The translations under genes and the position numbers were made by a program. From Thermus neutrinimicus (GTDB lineage Bacteria; Deinococcota; Deinococci; Deinococcales; Thermaceae), in the NCBI RefSeq assembly GCF_022760955.1, contig NZ_JAKTNU010000004.1, positions 1 to 64,000 of the forward strand: DNA of 64,000 nucleotides. Direction: 5' to 3'. Numbering within the stretch: position 1 is the first letter of the stretch; the number at the start of each line of letters is the position of its first letter. Under the pieces are notes generated by a model. It searched no databases, was not told the DNA's origin, and saw only the letters and a program-made list of their open reading frames with translations. Positions 1-7,627 of the stretch are shown piece after piece.

Positions 1-102
1 CCACGTGGGCGCAGGTCCATCCTAAAGGGGTGGTCCCACGTTTTGACGTGTACTGAGCCTCTAGGGTAATCCCCTCCTCATGAAAGCAAAAGGGTGGTGT
101 GG

Positions 103-118
103 TAGACTTAAGGGCGTG
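103..118 (+). promoter_or_regulatory. Leaderless promoter -10 for the TetR gene
   Basis: TAGACT at 103-108 is followed by 7 nt and a GTG at 116. This fits the TANNNT-N6/7-start arrangement found before many genes of this window, and it picks GTG 116 over the in-frame ATGs at 80 and 125. No convincing Shine-Dalgarno sequence precedes any of the three candidate starts. Confidence 0.55.
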
Positions 119-685
119 GCCGCGATGCTATCCCCCCCGGGGGCGCTCTCCAAGGACAAAAAGAGGGCCATCCTCGAGGCCACCTTGGAGATCCTCCGGG
201 AGATGGGGCTTTCCGGGCTGAAAATGGAGGAGGTGGCCCGGCGGGCAGAGGTGGGTAAGGGCACCATCTACCTCTACTTCCGCGACAAGAAGGACCTCCT
301 GAAAAGCCTGGTGGAGGAACGCACCTGGGCCTTTTACCGGGAGGTGGAGGAGGTGGTGCGCCAAAAGGCGCCCTTTTTTGTGCGCCTCGAGGACCTGCTG
401 AAGAAGCGCCTGGCCTGGATCGCCGAGTGGCGGGGGCTGTGGGCGGCGGTAGCCCGGGAGGCCATGGAGGACCCCACCCCCTGGCTCAAGGGGCTCCACC
501 AGCACTACCTGGACCTCTTGGAGGAGCTGGTGCGAAGCGGACAGGAGGAGGGGGCCGTGCGCCCCGAGCTCTCCCCCAGGGCCACCGCCCACGTGATCGC
601 GGCCTTGGGATGTACTCCCCAGCTGGAGGTGGAGGCTTATTTGGAACACCTCATGGAGGTGTTCCGGAAAGGAGTCGCGCCGTGA
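116..685 (+). CDS. sbtR: TetR/AcrR family transcriptional regulator (probable SbtR orthologue)
   Basis: DNA-binding repressor of the TetR family, 189 aa from the GTG start. The N-terminal three-helix HTH domain is clear, with the turn and recognition helix at about residues 34-55 (VARRAEVGKGTIYLYF, the family signature). The C-terminal ligand-binding part is helical and divergent, so the effector cannot be read. It ends in a GTGA overlap with carD, so the two are probably translationally coupled. From memory, the TetR gene beside carD in T. thermophilus HB8 is SbtR (TTHA0167); I assign the symbol by position and family and have not checked it. The family call is sure, the symbol moderately so. 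Confidence 0.85.
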   Translation: MAAMLSPPGALSKDKKRAILEATLEILREMGLSGLKMEEVARRAEVGKGTIYLYFRDKKDLLKSLVEERTWAFYREVEEVVRQKAPFFVRLEDLLKKRLAWIAEWRGLWAAVAREAMEDPTPWLKGLHQHYLDLLEELVRSGQEEGAVRPELSPRATAHVIAALGCTPQLEVEAYLEHLMEVFRKGVAP

Positions 686-1176
686 AAGAGTTCCGTCCCG
701 GCGACAAGGTGGTCTTGCCCCCTTACGGGGTCGGCGTGGTGGCGGGCATAGCCCAAAGGAGCGTGAGCGGCATCAGCCGGGCCTATTACCAGGTGGACTT
801 TCCCGGTTCCCGCTCCAAGGCCTACGTACCCGTGGAGGCTCCCCAAAGTGTGGGCATGCGCAAGGCCCTTGCCCCGGAGGAGGTGCCGGTCATCCTGGAC
901 CTCCTAAAGAACGGGCGCATGCCCCTGCCCAAGCAGTGGGCCGCCCGGCACCGCAAGACCAGCGAGATCCTAGCGGACGGGAACCCCTACCGCATCGCCC
1001 AGATGGCGGGGCAGCTCCGGGCCTGGGAGCTGGAACGGGGCCTGCCGGACCTGGACCGCCAGGCCCTCAGGCGGGCCATCTATCTCCTGGCGGAAGAAGT
1101 GTCCCAGACCCTGGAGATCACCGTGCAGGAAGCCAAGCGCCTCTTTGAGGAGGCCTGGGGCGAAGAGCTGAACTGA
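682..1176 (+). CDS. carD: CarD/CdnL-type RNA polymerase-binding transcription factor
   Basis: CarD-family protein, 164 aa, the family's usual length. It binds the beta subunit of RNA polymerase and stabilises open promoter complexes. The N-terminal Tudor-like RNAP-interaction domain is about residues 1-65 (FRPGDKVVLPPYGVGVVAGI, then AYYQVDF). The C-terminal helical DNA-binding domain holds a conserved Trp near residue 85 in KQWAARHRK. The start is GTG at 682, whose last two bases belong to the TetR stop (GTGA). A longer reading frame upstream is only an open frame inside the TetR gene. Confidence 0.95.
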   Translation: MKEFRPGDKVVLPPYGVGVVAGIAQRSVSGISRAYYQVDFPGSRSKAYVPVEAPQSVGMRKALAPEEVPVILDLLKNGRMPLPKQWAARHRKTSEILADGNPYRIAQMAGQLRAWELERGLPDLDRQALRRAIYLLAEEVSQTLEITVQEAKRLFEEAWGEELN

Positions 1177-1192
1177 AACCCCTTGGGCCGAC

Positions 1193-1218
1193 CAGGGCCT
1201 CGAGCTCCCGGGGCCCTG
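1193..1218. terminator. Hairpin between convergent carD and the TenA-like gene
   Basis: A perfect 7-bp inverted repeat (CAGGGCC ... GGCCCTG) with a 12-nt loop lies 16 nt after the carD stop. There is no U-tract on either strand, so it would be a weak intrinsic terminator at best. Its position between two convergent genes is the main support. Confidence 0.35.
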
Positions 1219-1259
1219 TTCCCACTCATCCCGGCTTCCTCAAGCCGCCAAAACCTGGC

Positions 1260-1829
1260 CTAAAGCAACAGGCTCCAGGTTTTCTTCTCCATCTCCAGGA
1301 TGCGGGCCAAGTAGTGCTCCACCACCCCGGGATCCAGCCCCTCCACCTGGCCCTGGGCCATGACCTCCAGGTCGAAGAGCACCGCCTGGAACTCGGGGGC
1401 GGACCAGTGCTCGGCAAGTTCCCGCCAGGGCCCATCCCCCTCCACGTGGGCGTTCCAGGCCTCCAGGAAAAGCCGGTTCAGAAAGTAAAAGAACACCAGG
1501 CGGTAGGGGTAGGAAAAACCCTCCATCTCCTGGAGCAGGGCGATGTACTCCTGCCGCACCGGGTGCACCGGCTCCTTGGGGTCCGCCCCCTGGGAAAGAA
1601 GCCAGTCCAGCTCCTCCACCGTGGCCATGAGGGCCTGGACCAAGGGGGCCCGGTGGGGATGGGGGGCCTCCCTTAAAAGCCCCACCTGAAAGCGGTACAG
1701 GGCTTCCACGAAGGGAAAATCCTGCTTAAGCCAGAAGCCAAACCGCTCCTCGTCCCAGCGGAGGGGCAAGGACTTGATCTCCTCCAAGGCGTCCGGGCAA
1801 CACCCAAATAGATCCTTAAAACGCCCCAT
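1260..1829 (-). CDS. TenA/heme-oxygenase-like helical protein, function unassigned
   Basis: All-helical protein of 189 aa. Aromatic-rich stretches (FPFVEALYRFQVGLL near the middle, FSYPYRLVFFYFLNRLFLEAW later) and the C-terminal helices resemble the TenA/THI-4/PQQC (heme-oxygenase-like) fold. The catalytic Cys of true thiaminase II enzymes is not visible, so thiamin-salvage activity is doubtful. The chosen ATG at 1829 overlaps the end of ispE by 14 bp; an ATG at 1868 is possible but lies further inside ispE. It is the last gene of the ispD-ispE unit and could relate to isoprenoid or thiamin precursors, but that is only context. Confidence 0.6.
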   Translation of the reverse strand: MGRFKDLFGCCPDALEEIKSLPLRWDEERFGFWLKQDFPFVEALYRFQVGLLREAPHPHRAPLVQALMATVEELDWLLSQGADPKEPVHPVRQEYIALLQEMEGFSYPYRLVFFYFLNRLFLEAWNAHVEGDGPWRELAEHWSAPEFQAVLFDLEVMAQGQVEGLDPGVVEHYLARILEMEKKTWSLLL

Positions 1830-2634
1830 ACCCTCCCCCAAGAACCCCTTGCCGGACATAGCCGGCATGCCTCAGGGCCTCCACCGCCCTCTTGGCCTGG
1901 GCCTCGTCCTCCGCCAGGCCGAAGAAGGCGCTCCCCGAGCCCGACATCAAAACCCCCCTCAAGCCCAGGGCCTTAAGCCGGGCCTTCACCTCCCTTAGCT
2001 CCGGATGCAGGCGGAAGGCAGGGCCCTCGAGGCTGTTCCAATAGGGTGGCTCCTCCCCCCTCTCCAAGGCCTTAAGGATCTCCTCCACGGGAAGCTCGGG
2101 TCCGAAGTCGTGGGGCTTCACCTCCCCATACACCCTGGGGGTGGGGAGGCGCAGGCCCAAGGAAAAGACCACCACCGGCAAAGGGGAAAGGAAAAGGGGC
2201 CTAAGCCGCTCCCCCACCCCCCGGGCCTCCGCCACCCCCCCTTGGAGGAAGAAGGGGACATCGGCTCCCAGGGAAAGGGCCAGGGGGAAAAGGTCCACCT
2301 CCGCCGGGTAGAGCTCCTTCAGGCCCAAAAGCACCTGGGCGGCATCCGAACTCCCCCCGCCAAGGCCCGCCCCCTCGGGAAGGGCCTTCTCCAGGACGAT
2401 GCGCACCCCCCCGGGCCAGCCCGCCGCCTCCAGGTAGGCCGCCGCCGCCCGGTAGGCCAGGTTCCTCCGCCCGTACCGCCCGCGGAACTCGATTCCCTCG
2501 GGGATGGGCTCCAGGAAAAGCCGGTCCCCGAAGGAAAGGCCCGCGAAGAGGGTGTGGAGCTCATGGTAGCCGTCCGGCCTCCTCCCCAGGAGGGAGAGGC
2601 CCAGGTTCACCTTGGCCACCGCTAGGCGTTCCAT
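1816..2634 (-). CDS. ispE: 4-diphosphocytidyl-2-C-methyl-D-erythritol kinase
   Basis: GHMP-superfamily kinase of 272 aa that phosphorylates CDP-ME in the MEP isoprenoid pathway. The glycine/serine-rich phosphate loop LPEGAGLGGGSSDAAQ is at about residues 85-100. The catalytic pair corresponds to Lys8 (AVAKVNLGL) and Asp125 (LGADVPFF). It starts 13 bp inside the end of ispD and overlaps the TenA-like gene downstream, so all three are probably cotranscribed. Confidence 0.96.
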   Translation of the reverse strand: MERLAVAKVNLGLSLLGRRPDGYHELHTLFAGLSFGDRLFLEPIPEGIEFRGRYGRRNLAYRAAAAYLEAAGWPGGVRIVLEKALPEGAGLGGGSSDAAQVLLGLKELYPAEVDLFPLALSLGADVPFFLQGGVAEARGVGERLRPLFLSPLPVVVFSLGLRLPTPRVYGEVKPHDFGPELPVEEILKALERGEEPPYWNSLEGPAFRLHPELREVKARLKALGLRGVLMSGSGSAFFGLAEDEAQAKRAVEALRHAGYVRQGVLGGGYGAF

Positions 2635-3260
2635 ACCCTTGCCAAGGCCTCCGCCAAGGGAAGGTCCTCCGGATAGGTGATCTTGAAGGCAGCCCGCTCC
2701 CCCTCCACCAGGGCCACGGGATAGCCCAGGGCCCTCACCAACTGGGCATCGTCGGTGGCGGAAAGGCCCCGCTTCCTGGCATAGGCGTGGGCCTCCCGCA
2801 GGAGGGCGGTGAAGAAACCCTGGGGGGTCTGGACCAGGCGCAGGGCCTCCCGGGGCACCACCTCCCCGTACCCCTCCCCTTCCGGCCGGATGAGGGTGTC
2901 GGGAAGGGGCAAAACCGGCACCGCCGCCCCCGTGGTGCGGGTGGCCTCGAGGACCCGCGCCACAAGCCCTGGGCTCACGAAGGGCCGGGCCACGTCGTGG
3001 ACCAGGACTAAAGGGAGGCTTGCCGCTTCCAGGAGGCGGGAAACCGACTCCTGCCGGGTTCTTCCCCCCTCCAAAAAGGTGGCCCGAAGCCCCTTGGGAG
3101 CCTCAACCCCGGGGGGCAGGGCCACCAGGACCTCCGCCGCCTGCGGAAAGGCATCCAGGGCCCACTCCAAGAGGGTCTTCCCCCCCACCCGCACGAAGGC
3201 CTTGGGCCCCAGGCCCAGCCGTTCCCCGTTCCCGGCGGCGGGGATCAGCACGGAAACCAT
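2622..3260 (-). CDS. ispD: 2-C-methyl-D-erythritol 4-phosphate cytidylyltransferase
   Basis: Nucleotidyltransferase of 212 aa that makes CDP-ME from CTP and MEP, the step before IspE. The signature [11 protein letters not shown] is at residues 5-15, followed by [13 protein letters not shown] and TPQGF, all family landmarks. I use ATG 3260 because the family's conserved sequence begins two residues later. A GTG at 3290 lies 7 nt after a TACCAT box and could be a leaderless start adding 10 residues. Divergent from uppP. Confidence 0.94.
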   Translation of the reverse strand: MVSVLIPAAGNGERLGLGPKAFVRVGGKTLLEWALDAFPQAAEVLVALPPGVEAPKGLRATFLEGGRTRQESVSRLLEAASLPLVLVHDVARPFVSPGLVARVLEATRTTGAAVPVLPLPDTLIRPEGEGYGEVVPREALRLVQTPQGFFTALLREAHAYARKRGLSATDDAQLVRALGYPVALVEGERAAFKITYPEDLPLAEALARVWNA

Positions 3261-3297
3261 GGAGTGTTCGCCCGTCGGCGAAGCAGCCACGATTCCC

Positions 3298-3314
3298 ATG
3301 GTAGCATGGGCGCC
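3298..3314. promoter_or_regulatory. Overlapping divergent -10 boxes of ispD and uppP
   Basis: TAGCAT (3302-3307, plus strand) is 7 nt before the uppP ATG at 3315. TACCAT on the minus strand (3303-3298) is 7 nt before a GTG in frame with ispD. The two boxes share the bases at 3302-3303, so polymerase could not occupy both at once. Confidence 0.45.
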
Positions 3315-4091
3315 ATGAGCCTTTGGGAAGCCCTTCTCTTAGGGGTGGTGGAGGGCCTCACGGAGTTTTTGCCCGTTTCCTCCACCGGCCACCTGACCCT
3401 CCTCTTCCACCTCCTGGGCCTGCCCATCGCCGAAGATCCCTTCCTAAAAACCTTCCTCATCGCCATCCAGCTGGGGGCGATCCTGGCCATCCTAATCCTC
3501 TACGGAAGGCGCTTCGCCGTGGACCGGGCCCTCTGGCTGAGAATCGGCATCGCCTTCCTGCCCACCGCGGCCATGGGCTTCCTCCTCTACCCCCTCATCA
3601 AGGGGAAAATCCTGGGGGATGACGGCATCGTGGTCTTCTTCCTGTTCTCCGTGGGCCTGGTCCTCCTCCTGGCCGACCGGCTGGCGGAACGGGCCCGCCA
3701 CGGGGACGTGCTGGAGCTTCCCCTAGCCCGGGTGGCCTGGATTGGGGTCTTCCAGGGCCTGGCGGCCCTCTTCCCCGGCACCAGCCGAAGCGGGGCCACC
3801 ATCCTGGGGGGCCTCCTTCTGGGGCTAAGGCGCAAGGCCGCGGCGGAGTTCAGCTTCCTTCTGGCCCTTCCCACCATGCTGGCCGCGGTGGGGTATGACC
3901 TCCTCAAAAGCGCACCCCAGATACCGAAAGGGGGCTGGGACCTCCTCTTTCTCGGCTTCCTCTCGGCCCTTGTCACCGCCCTCCTCACCGTGCGCTGGAT
4001 GCTTTCCTTTGTGGAGCGCCACGGCTTCAGGCCCTTCGCCTATTACCGCATGGCCCTGGCCCTGGTCTACGCCTACTTCTTCCTACGCTAG
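3315..4091 (+). CDS. uppP: Undecaprenyl-diphosphate phosphatase (UppP/BacA)
   Basis: Integral membrane enzyme of 258 aa that recycles undecaprenyl diphosphate to the lipid carrier used for peptidoglycan and surface polysaccharides. Both catalytic motifs are intact: [14 protein letters not shown] near the N-terminus and the arginine motif [10 protein letters not shown] in the middle. About eight hydrophobic segments follow the usual layout. It may be leaderless (TAGCAT, 7 nt, ATG 3315); ATG 3306 is in frame but lies in the -10. Its stop overlaps the end of the convergent aminotransferase gene by 9 bp. Confidence 0.95.
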   Translation: MSLWEALLLGVVEGLTEFLPVSSTGHLTLLFHLLGLPIAEDPFLKTFLIAIQLGAILAILILYGRRFAVDRALWLRIGIAFLPTAAMGFLLYPLIKGKILGDDGIVVFFLFSVGLVLLLADRLAERARHGDVLELPLARVAWIGVFQGLAALFPGTSRSGATILGGLLLGLRRKAAAEFSFLLALPTMLAAVGYDLLKSAPQIPKGGWDLLFLGFLSALVTALLTVRWMLSFVERHGFRPFAYYRMALALVYAYFFLR

Positions 4092-5144
4092 GGCCAGAAC
4101 CCGGTCCAAGGCCCTCAGGAACTCCCCGTAGGGCTCCCGCCGGGCCCCCTCCCCCATGAGGCCCAGCCGCAAGACCTGCCCCCGGGTGGGCCCGATCCCC
4201 CCGGCCACCGCCACCCCCTGGGCGTAGAGGGCCTTGACCAGGCGGTCCGCCTCCACCCCCTCGGGGGGGCGCACCACCAGCACCGTGGGCAGGGGGCTGG
4301 CCTTGGGGTAAAGGCTAAATCCCCTGGCCTTTAGCTCCTCCAGCAACCAGGCGTAGACCTCCTTTGCCCGGCGTTCCCGGGCCTCCGTCCCCTCCTCCAG
4401 GACCAGGTCCAAGGCCTCCAAGAGGGCGTAGTGCAGGAGGACAGGGGTGGTGTGGTGGTAGCCGCCCCGCTCCCAGTGCTCCGCCACCCGGGCAAGGTCC
4501 AGGTACCAGCCCCGCCTGCCGGTGAAGGCCCGGCGGGCCTCGAGGCTCACGGCAATGGGGGCCAGGCCCGGGGGAGCGGAGAGGCACTTTTGGCTACCGG
4601 TGAAGGCGTAGTCCACCCCCATCCCCCGCATGGAAAAGGGGAGCATCCCCAGGGTGGTGACGGCATCCAGGAAGAAAAGGGCCCCGGCCTCCTTGGCCAG
4701 GGCCCCCACCTCCCGGGCCGGGTTCAGCACCCCGGTGGAGGTCTCCCCGTGCACCAGGGCCACCATGCGGTAGCGCCGGGCCCTTAGGGCCTTGGCCACC
4801 GCCTCCGGGTCCACGGGCTCGCCCGGAGGAAACTCCAAAACCGTGGGCTCCAGGCCGTGGACCTGGGCCATCTCCGCCACCCTCTGGGAGAAGGCCCCGT
4901 TCACCAGCACCAGGACTGGGCCCCGGTCCAGGTTGGCAAGGCCAGCCTCCATGCCTAGGCTTCCCGAGCCCGCCAAAGCCGCCAGCAAGGCCCCTTCCCC
5001 GGGGTCGAAAAGCCGGGCAAGCCTCTCCTGGATGGCCCGGTTTATCGCCAGCACCTCGGGGTCCAGGTGGCCCCGCATGGGACGGAGAAGAACCCTTTGC
5101 ACGCGCTCGGGGATGGGGGTAGGTCCAGGGGTCAGAAGCAGCAT
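4083..5144 (-). CDS. Class V pyridoxal-phosphate aminotransferase (alanine-glyoxylate/serine-pyruvate type)
   Basis: PLP enzyme of 353 aa in the alanine-glyoxylate/serine-pyruvate aminotransferase family. It has the N-terminal TPGPTPIPE motif, the HGETSTG substrate loop, the DAVTTLG aspartate site and the PLP lysine at about residue 186 in [12 protein letters not shown]. The substrate pair cannot be fixed from sequence; some relatives act as phosphoserine aminotransferases. ATG 5144 has a strong ribosome site (AGAGGAGGCG) just upstream. The leader between 5145 and 5266 looks like an attenuator, described separately. Confidence 0.85.
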   Translation of the reverse strand: MLLLTPGPTPIPERVQRVLLRPMRGHLDPEVLAINRAIQERLARLFDPGEGALLAALAGSGSLGMEAGLANLDRGPVLVLVNGAFSQRVAEMAQVHGLEPTVLEFPPGEPVDPEAVAKALRARRYRMVALVHGETSTGVLNPAREVGALAKEAGALFFLDAVTTLGMLPFSMRGMGVDYAFTGSQKCLSAPPGLAPIAVSLEARRAFTGRRGWYLDLARVAEHWERGGYHHTTPVLLHYALLEALDLVLEEGTEARERRAKEVYAWLLEELKARGFSLYPKASPLPTVLVVRPPEGVEADRLVKALYAQGVAVAGGIGPTRGQVLRLGLMGEGARREPYGEFLRALDRVLALA

Positions 5145-5174
5145 CTCGCCTCCTCTACTCCCGCCGGAAGCGGG

Positions 5175-5232
5175 CATAAGAAAAGCCCCCGCGGCCAGAC
5201 CGGGGGGGCCCTTCCCGAAGGAAGGGGCCCCC
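5175..5232 (-). promoter_or_regulatory. Attenuator: mutually exclusive terminator and antiterminator hairpins
   Basis: Read on the minus strand, a strong hairpin at 5232-5204 (GGGGG-CCCTTCC arms, 4-nt loop, one bulge) shares its last six bases with a second hairpin at 5209-5185 (GCCCCC/GGGGGC plus an inner CGG/CCG). The second is followed at once by TTTTCTT, i.e. an intrinsic terminator, about 30 nt before the aminotransferase ATG. Formation of the first hairpin excludes the terminator. The signal controlling the switch is not visible; a short leader ORF sits just upstream. Confidence 0.6.
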
Positions 5233-5258
5233 TACCGGATAGCTCGCAGGAGCCTCAT
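5232..5258 (-). CDS. Candidate 8-codon attenuation leader peptide
   Basis: A tiny frame, MRLLRAIR then TAG, begins 8 nt after the -10 box (5272-5267), so it would be translated from an almost leaderless transcript. Its stop codon touches the first base of the antiterminator hairpin. A ribosome reaching the stop would cover the antiterminator arm and favour termination; one stalled on the Leu or Arg codons would leave it free. The frame is short enough to occur by chance, so this rests on geometry. Confidence 0.4.
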   Translation of the reverse strand: MRLLRAIR

Positions 5259-5266
5259 TGAAGCCC

Positions 5267-5296
5267 ACTTTAGCCCAAGGCCCCTTTCCTTGTAAA
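5267..5296 (-). promoter_or_regulatory. Promoter for the aminotransferase transcript
   Basis: On the minus strand TTTACA (5296-5291) and TAAAGT (5272-5267) are separated by 18 nt, giving a predicted transcript start near 5260. The -35 overlaps a plus-strand TAAAGT (5293-5298) that precedes the dnaJ gene, so the two divergent promoters interlock. Confidence 0.55.
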
Positions 5297-5307
5297 GTGC
5301 TACCTGG

Positions 5308-6357
5308 ATGAAGGACTACTACGCCATCCTGGGGGTGGGCCGGGAGGCCACCCAGGAGGAGATCAAAAAGGCCTACCGGAGGCTCGCCCTCCAATACCAC
5401 CCCGACCGCAACCCCGGGGACAAGGAGGCGGAGGAGCGCTTCAAGGAGATCAACGAGGCCTACGCCGTCCTCTCCGACCCCGAGAAACGGGCCCAGTACG
5501 ACCGGGGGCTATTAGGGGCGCCGGAACTCCGCACCGAGGACCTCTTTGACCTCTTCGCCCAGGTCTTCGGCTTCCGCACCGGGCGCACCGCCCCCAGGGG
5601 GGAGGACCTCGAGGCCCAGGTGGAGGTGGAGCTGGAAGACCTCCTCAAGGGGAAGGAGGCGGAGGTGGCCTACGCCCGCCTTGTCCCCTGCGAGGCCTGC
5701 GGGGGCCAGGGGGGTAGGCGGGTGGTCTGCCCCACCTGCGGGGGCAGGGGGGCAGTGGAGAGCTACCGCCAGGGCCTCTTCGGGGCCTTCGTCACCCGCT
5801 CCACCTGCCCCCACTGCAAGGGGCAGGGCCACCTCCTGGCGGAAACCTGCCCCGTGTGCCGGGGCCGGGGCCGGGTGGCGCGGGAGGAAAGGGTTCGGGT
5901 ACGAATCCCTCCGGGCATGGACGAGAACCACCTTTTGCGGGTGCCGGGCTACGGGAACCTAGGACCCGGCGGCCCCGGGGACCTCTACGTGCGCCTGAAG
6001 ATACGCCCCCACCCCCACCTGGAGCGGGAAGGCGCCGACCTCGTCTACCGCCTGAAAATCGGCCTAGCCCAGGCGGCCTTAGGCGCCCGGGTGGAGGTCC
6101 CCGGGGTTTCGGGCCCCATTCCCCTGGAGATCCCTCCGGGCACGGGGCACGGGGAGGTCTTTGAGCTTCCCGGGGAAGGCCTCCCCCACCCGGGGGAGGC
6201 CAGGCGGGGAGCCCTTCGGGTGGTGGTGGAGCTTTCCGTGCCCAAACACCTAAGCCCCAAGGCCAAGGAGCTCCTCAGGGCCTACGCCAAGGAGGTGGGA
6301 GAGGAGGTGGCCCCCGAGGGCTTCTTTGAAAGGCTAAGGGGGCTCTTCCGCAAGTAG
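5308..6357 (+). CDS. dnaJ: Chaperone DnaJ with zinc-finger region (DnaJ2)
   Basis: Hsp40 co-chaperone of 349 aa. The J domain is at residues 1-68 with the HPD triad at 31-33, which stimulates DnaK ATPase. Four zinc motifs follow (C128-C131, C141-C144, C167-C170, C181-C184), then the C-terminal substrate-binding beta domains. The segment after the J domain is short and not Gly/Phe-rich, unlike E. coli DnaJ. Thermus also has a Cys-free DnaJ in its dnaK operon; this is the Cys-rich paralogue (family knowledge). No Shine-Dalgarno is visible, and a TAAAGT box lies 9 nt before the ATG. Confidence 0.92.
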   Translation: MKDYYAILGVGREATQEEIKKAYRRLALQYHPDRNPGDKEAEERFKEINEAYAVLSDPEKRAQYDRGLLGAPELRTEDLFDLFAQVFGFRTGRTAPRGEDLEAQVEVELEDLLKGKEAEVAYARLVPCEACGGQGGRRVVCPTCGGRGAVESYRQGLFGAFVTRSTCPHCKGQGHLLAETCPVCRGRGRVAREERVRVRIPPGMDENHLLRVPGYGNLGPGGPGDLYVRLKIRPHPHLEREGADLVYRLKIGLAQAALGARVEVPGVSGPIPLEIPPGTGHGEVFELPGEGLPHPGEARRGALRVVVELSVPKHLSPKAKELLRAYAKEVGEEVAPEGFFERLRGLFRK

Positions 6358-6374
6358 GCCCTTCGTGGTATAGT
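6346..6374 (+). promoter_or_regulatory. Promoter of the cold-shock gene, with a long 5' leader
   Basis: TATAGT at 6369-6374 with TTCCGC 17 nt upstream (6346-6351) gives a plausible promoter just inside the end of dnaJ. Transcription would start near 6381, leaving about 90 nt of untranslated leader before the csp ATG, as in other cold-shock mRNAs. Confidence 0.5.
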
Positions 6375-6471
6375 GAGGCATTCCGGGTGGCTATAGGGTG
6401 GCCCCTTGGGTCTAAAGCAACCCCTAAGGCCCCGGATACGAGCCCTGGGGGCTCGGAAGAGAAGGAGCGGT

Positions 6472-6693
6472 ATGCAGAAGGGTCGGGTCAAGTGGTTCAA
6501 TGCGGAGAAGGGCTACGGCTTCATCGAGCGCGAGGGCGACACGGATGTGTTCGTCCACTTCAGCGCCATCAACGCCAAGGGGTTCCGCACCCTGAACGAG
6601 GGGGACATCGTCACCTTTGACGTGGAGCCGGGCAAGAACGGCAAGGGCCCCCAGGCGGTGAACGTCACCGTGGTGGAGCCGGCCCGCAGGTAA
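6472..6693 (+). CDS. csp: Cold-shock protein (CspA family)
   Basis: Single OB-fold nucleic-acid chaperone of 73 aa. RNP1 (KGYGFIER) and RNP2 (VFVHFSAI) are both intact and the protein begins with the usual QKGRVKWFN. The ATG at 6472 follows GGAG at 6464-6467. An upstream in-frame extension to 6406 is rejected because it lacks Csp similarity and falls in the leader. The gene is monocistronic: own promoter upstream, strong terminator downstream. Confidence 0.95.
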   Translation: MQKGRVKWFNAEKGYGFIEREGDTDVFVHFSAINAKGFRTLNEGDIVTFDVEPGKNGKGPQAVNVTVVEPARR

Positions 6694-6705
6694 AGGGAAA
6701 CCCGG

Positions 6706-6740
6706 ACCGCCGTGGGTCCTACCCACGGCGGTTACCTTTT
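6706..6740 (+). terminator. Intrinsic terminator of csp
   Basis: A perfect 10-bp stem (CCGCCGTGGG, 6707-6716; CCCACGGCGG, 6722-6731), extended by an A-T pair, with a 5-nt loop, followed by TTACCTTTT. It starts 13 nt after the csp stop. Confidence 0.8.
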
Positions 6741-6790
6741 GGGGAAACTTATCACCCCTTTCTCAGACCCTAGCCGGTAGCATGGGAGGG

Positions 6791-7255
6791 ATGCGGACCC
6801 TTAACCTCAGCTTACGTCCGGTGCTTCCAGAGGACGCCCCCCTCCTGCACGGGCTCTTCCTGCGAAGCCCCGGGTACTTCGCCCTAATCGGCATGGAACC
6901 CCCGGCCCTCGAGGACGTGGCCCGGGACCTGGCCACCCTGGAGAAGGACCAGCGCCGCCGGGCCTTCCTCCTCTTCCTGGAGAAGGAGGCGGTGGGGTAC
7001 CTGGACTACAAGCTCCACTACCCCGAGCCCGAGGACGCCACCCTAAGCCTCCTCCTCATCCGGGAAGACCGCCAAGGGCAGGGCCTGGGGCGAAGGGCCC
7101 TAGAGCACCTCCTAAACCACCTGACGGGGGCCGAGCGGCTCTATGCGGTGGTCTATGGCAACAATGCCCGGGCCAAGGCCTTCTTCCAGGCCCAGGGCTT
7201 CCGTCACGTGAAGGACGGAGGCCCCACCCTAAGCTGGTACGTGCGGGAACTATGA
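6791..7255 (+). CDS. GNAT family N-acetyltransferase
   Basis: Acetyl-CoA-dependent acyltransferase of 154 aa with unknown substrate. The conserved acetyl-CoA loop is RQGQGLGRRALEHLL, followed by YAVVYGNNARAKAFFQAQGF, the classic GNAT C-terminal signature. The start is chosen at ATG 6791 because TAGCAT (6778-6783) lies exactly 7 nt before it; ATG 6782 would sit inside that box. Monocistronic. Confidence 0.85.
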   Translation: MRTLNLSLRPVLPEDAPLLHGLFLRSPGYFALIGMEPPALEDVARDLATLEKDQRRRAFLLFLEKEAVGYLDYKLHYPEPEDATLSLLLIREDRQGQGLGRRALEHLLNHLTGAERLYAVVYGNNARAKAFFQAQGFRHVKDGGPTLSWYVREL

Positions 7256-7262
7256 ACCAACA

Positions 7263-7290
7263 CCCCACCCAGGCCTTCGCCCAGGTGGGG
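7263..7290. terminator. Hairpin between the GNAT and ferredoxin genes
   Basis: CCCCACC (7263-7269) pairs with GGTGGGG (7284-7290) across a loop that can itself fold. It lies between convergent genes and could serve both. No U-tract. Its arms resemble the hairpins at 8879-8904 and 45188-45214. Confidence 0.5.
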
Positions 7291-7326
7291 GGCACCGGTA
7301 CCCTAGGCCTGCTCGGGGCCTACGCC

Positions 7327-7566
7327 CTAACCTAGACCAGCCAGCTTGCGGTTCTTCTCAATGTAGGACTTCCACTGCTCGGGAACATCCTCCTCGGGGA
7401 AGATGGCGTTCACCGGGCAGGCGGGTACGCAGGCCCCGCAGTCGATGCACTCCTCGGGGTGGATGTAGAACTGGTCCCCCCCATCGTAGATGCACTCCAC
7501 AGGGCAGACCTCCACGCAGGACTGGTCCTTTACGCCGATGCAGGGTTCACAGATCACGTGCGGCAT
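7327..7566 (-). CDS. fdx: Seven-iron ferredoxin (3Fe-4S/4Fe-4S)
   Basis: Small electron carrier of 79 aa. The second cluster motif is complete (CIDCGACVPACP). The first motif is C-GVKDQS-C-VEV-CP: the second cluster cysteine is spaced out as in seven-iron ferredoxins, so one cluster is expected to be 3Fe-4S. Length and the IEKNRKLAG C-terminus match the Thermus ferredoxin type. ATG 7566 has a strong GGGAGGTGAAGG ribosome site and a promoter upstream at 7597-7623. Confidence 0.93.
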   Translation of the reverse strand: MPHVICEPCIGVKDQSCVEVCPVECIYDGGDQFYIHPEECIDCGACVPACPVNAIFPEEDVPEQWKSYIEKNRKLAGLG

Positions 7567-7596
7567 CCTTCACCTCCCGAGCTACCGCTCCCCCCT

Positions 7597-7623
7597 ATTT
7601 TAGGGCAGAAGGCCCTTTGTCAA
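7597..7623 (-). promoter_or_regulatory. Promoter for ferredoxin
   Basis: A consensus -35 TTGACA (7623-7618) is followed after 15 nt by TAAAAT (7602-7597) on the minus strand. The spacer is short, but both hexamers are good, and a Shine-Dalgarno-led gene follows 30 nt later. Confidence 0.6.
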
Positions 7624-7627
7624 CCGC

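Noticed and set aside
1-79. Possible regulatory palindromes (CCACGTGG, ACGT-N4-ACGT) at the left edge
   Set aside because: Too short and the neighbouring gene lies outside the window; cannot be supported.
5175-5266. T-box riboswitch before the aminotransferase
   Set aside because: A TGGCC-CGCG-like string occurs, but the leader is too short for a stem I with specifier loop and the canonical T-box bulge is not present.
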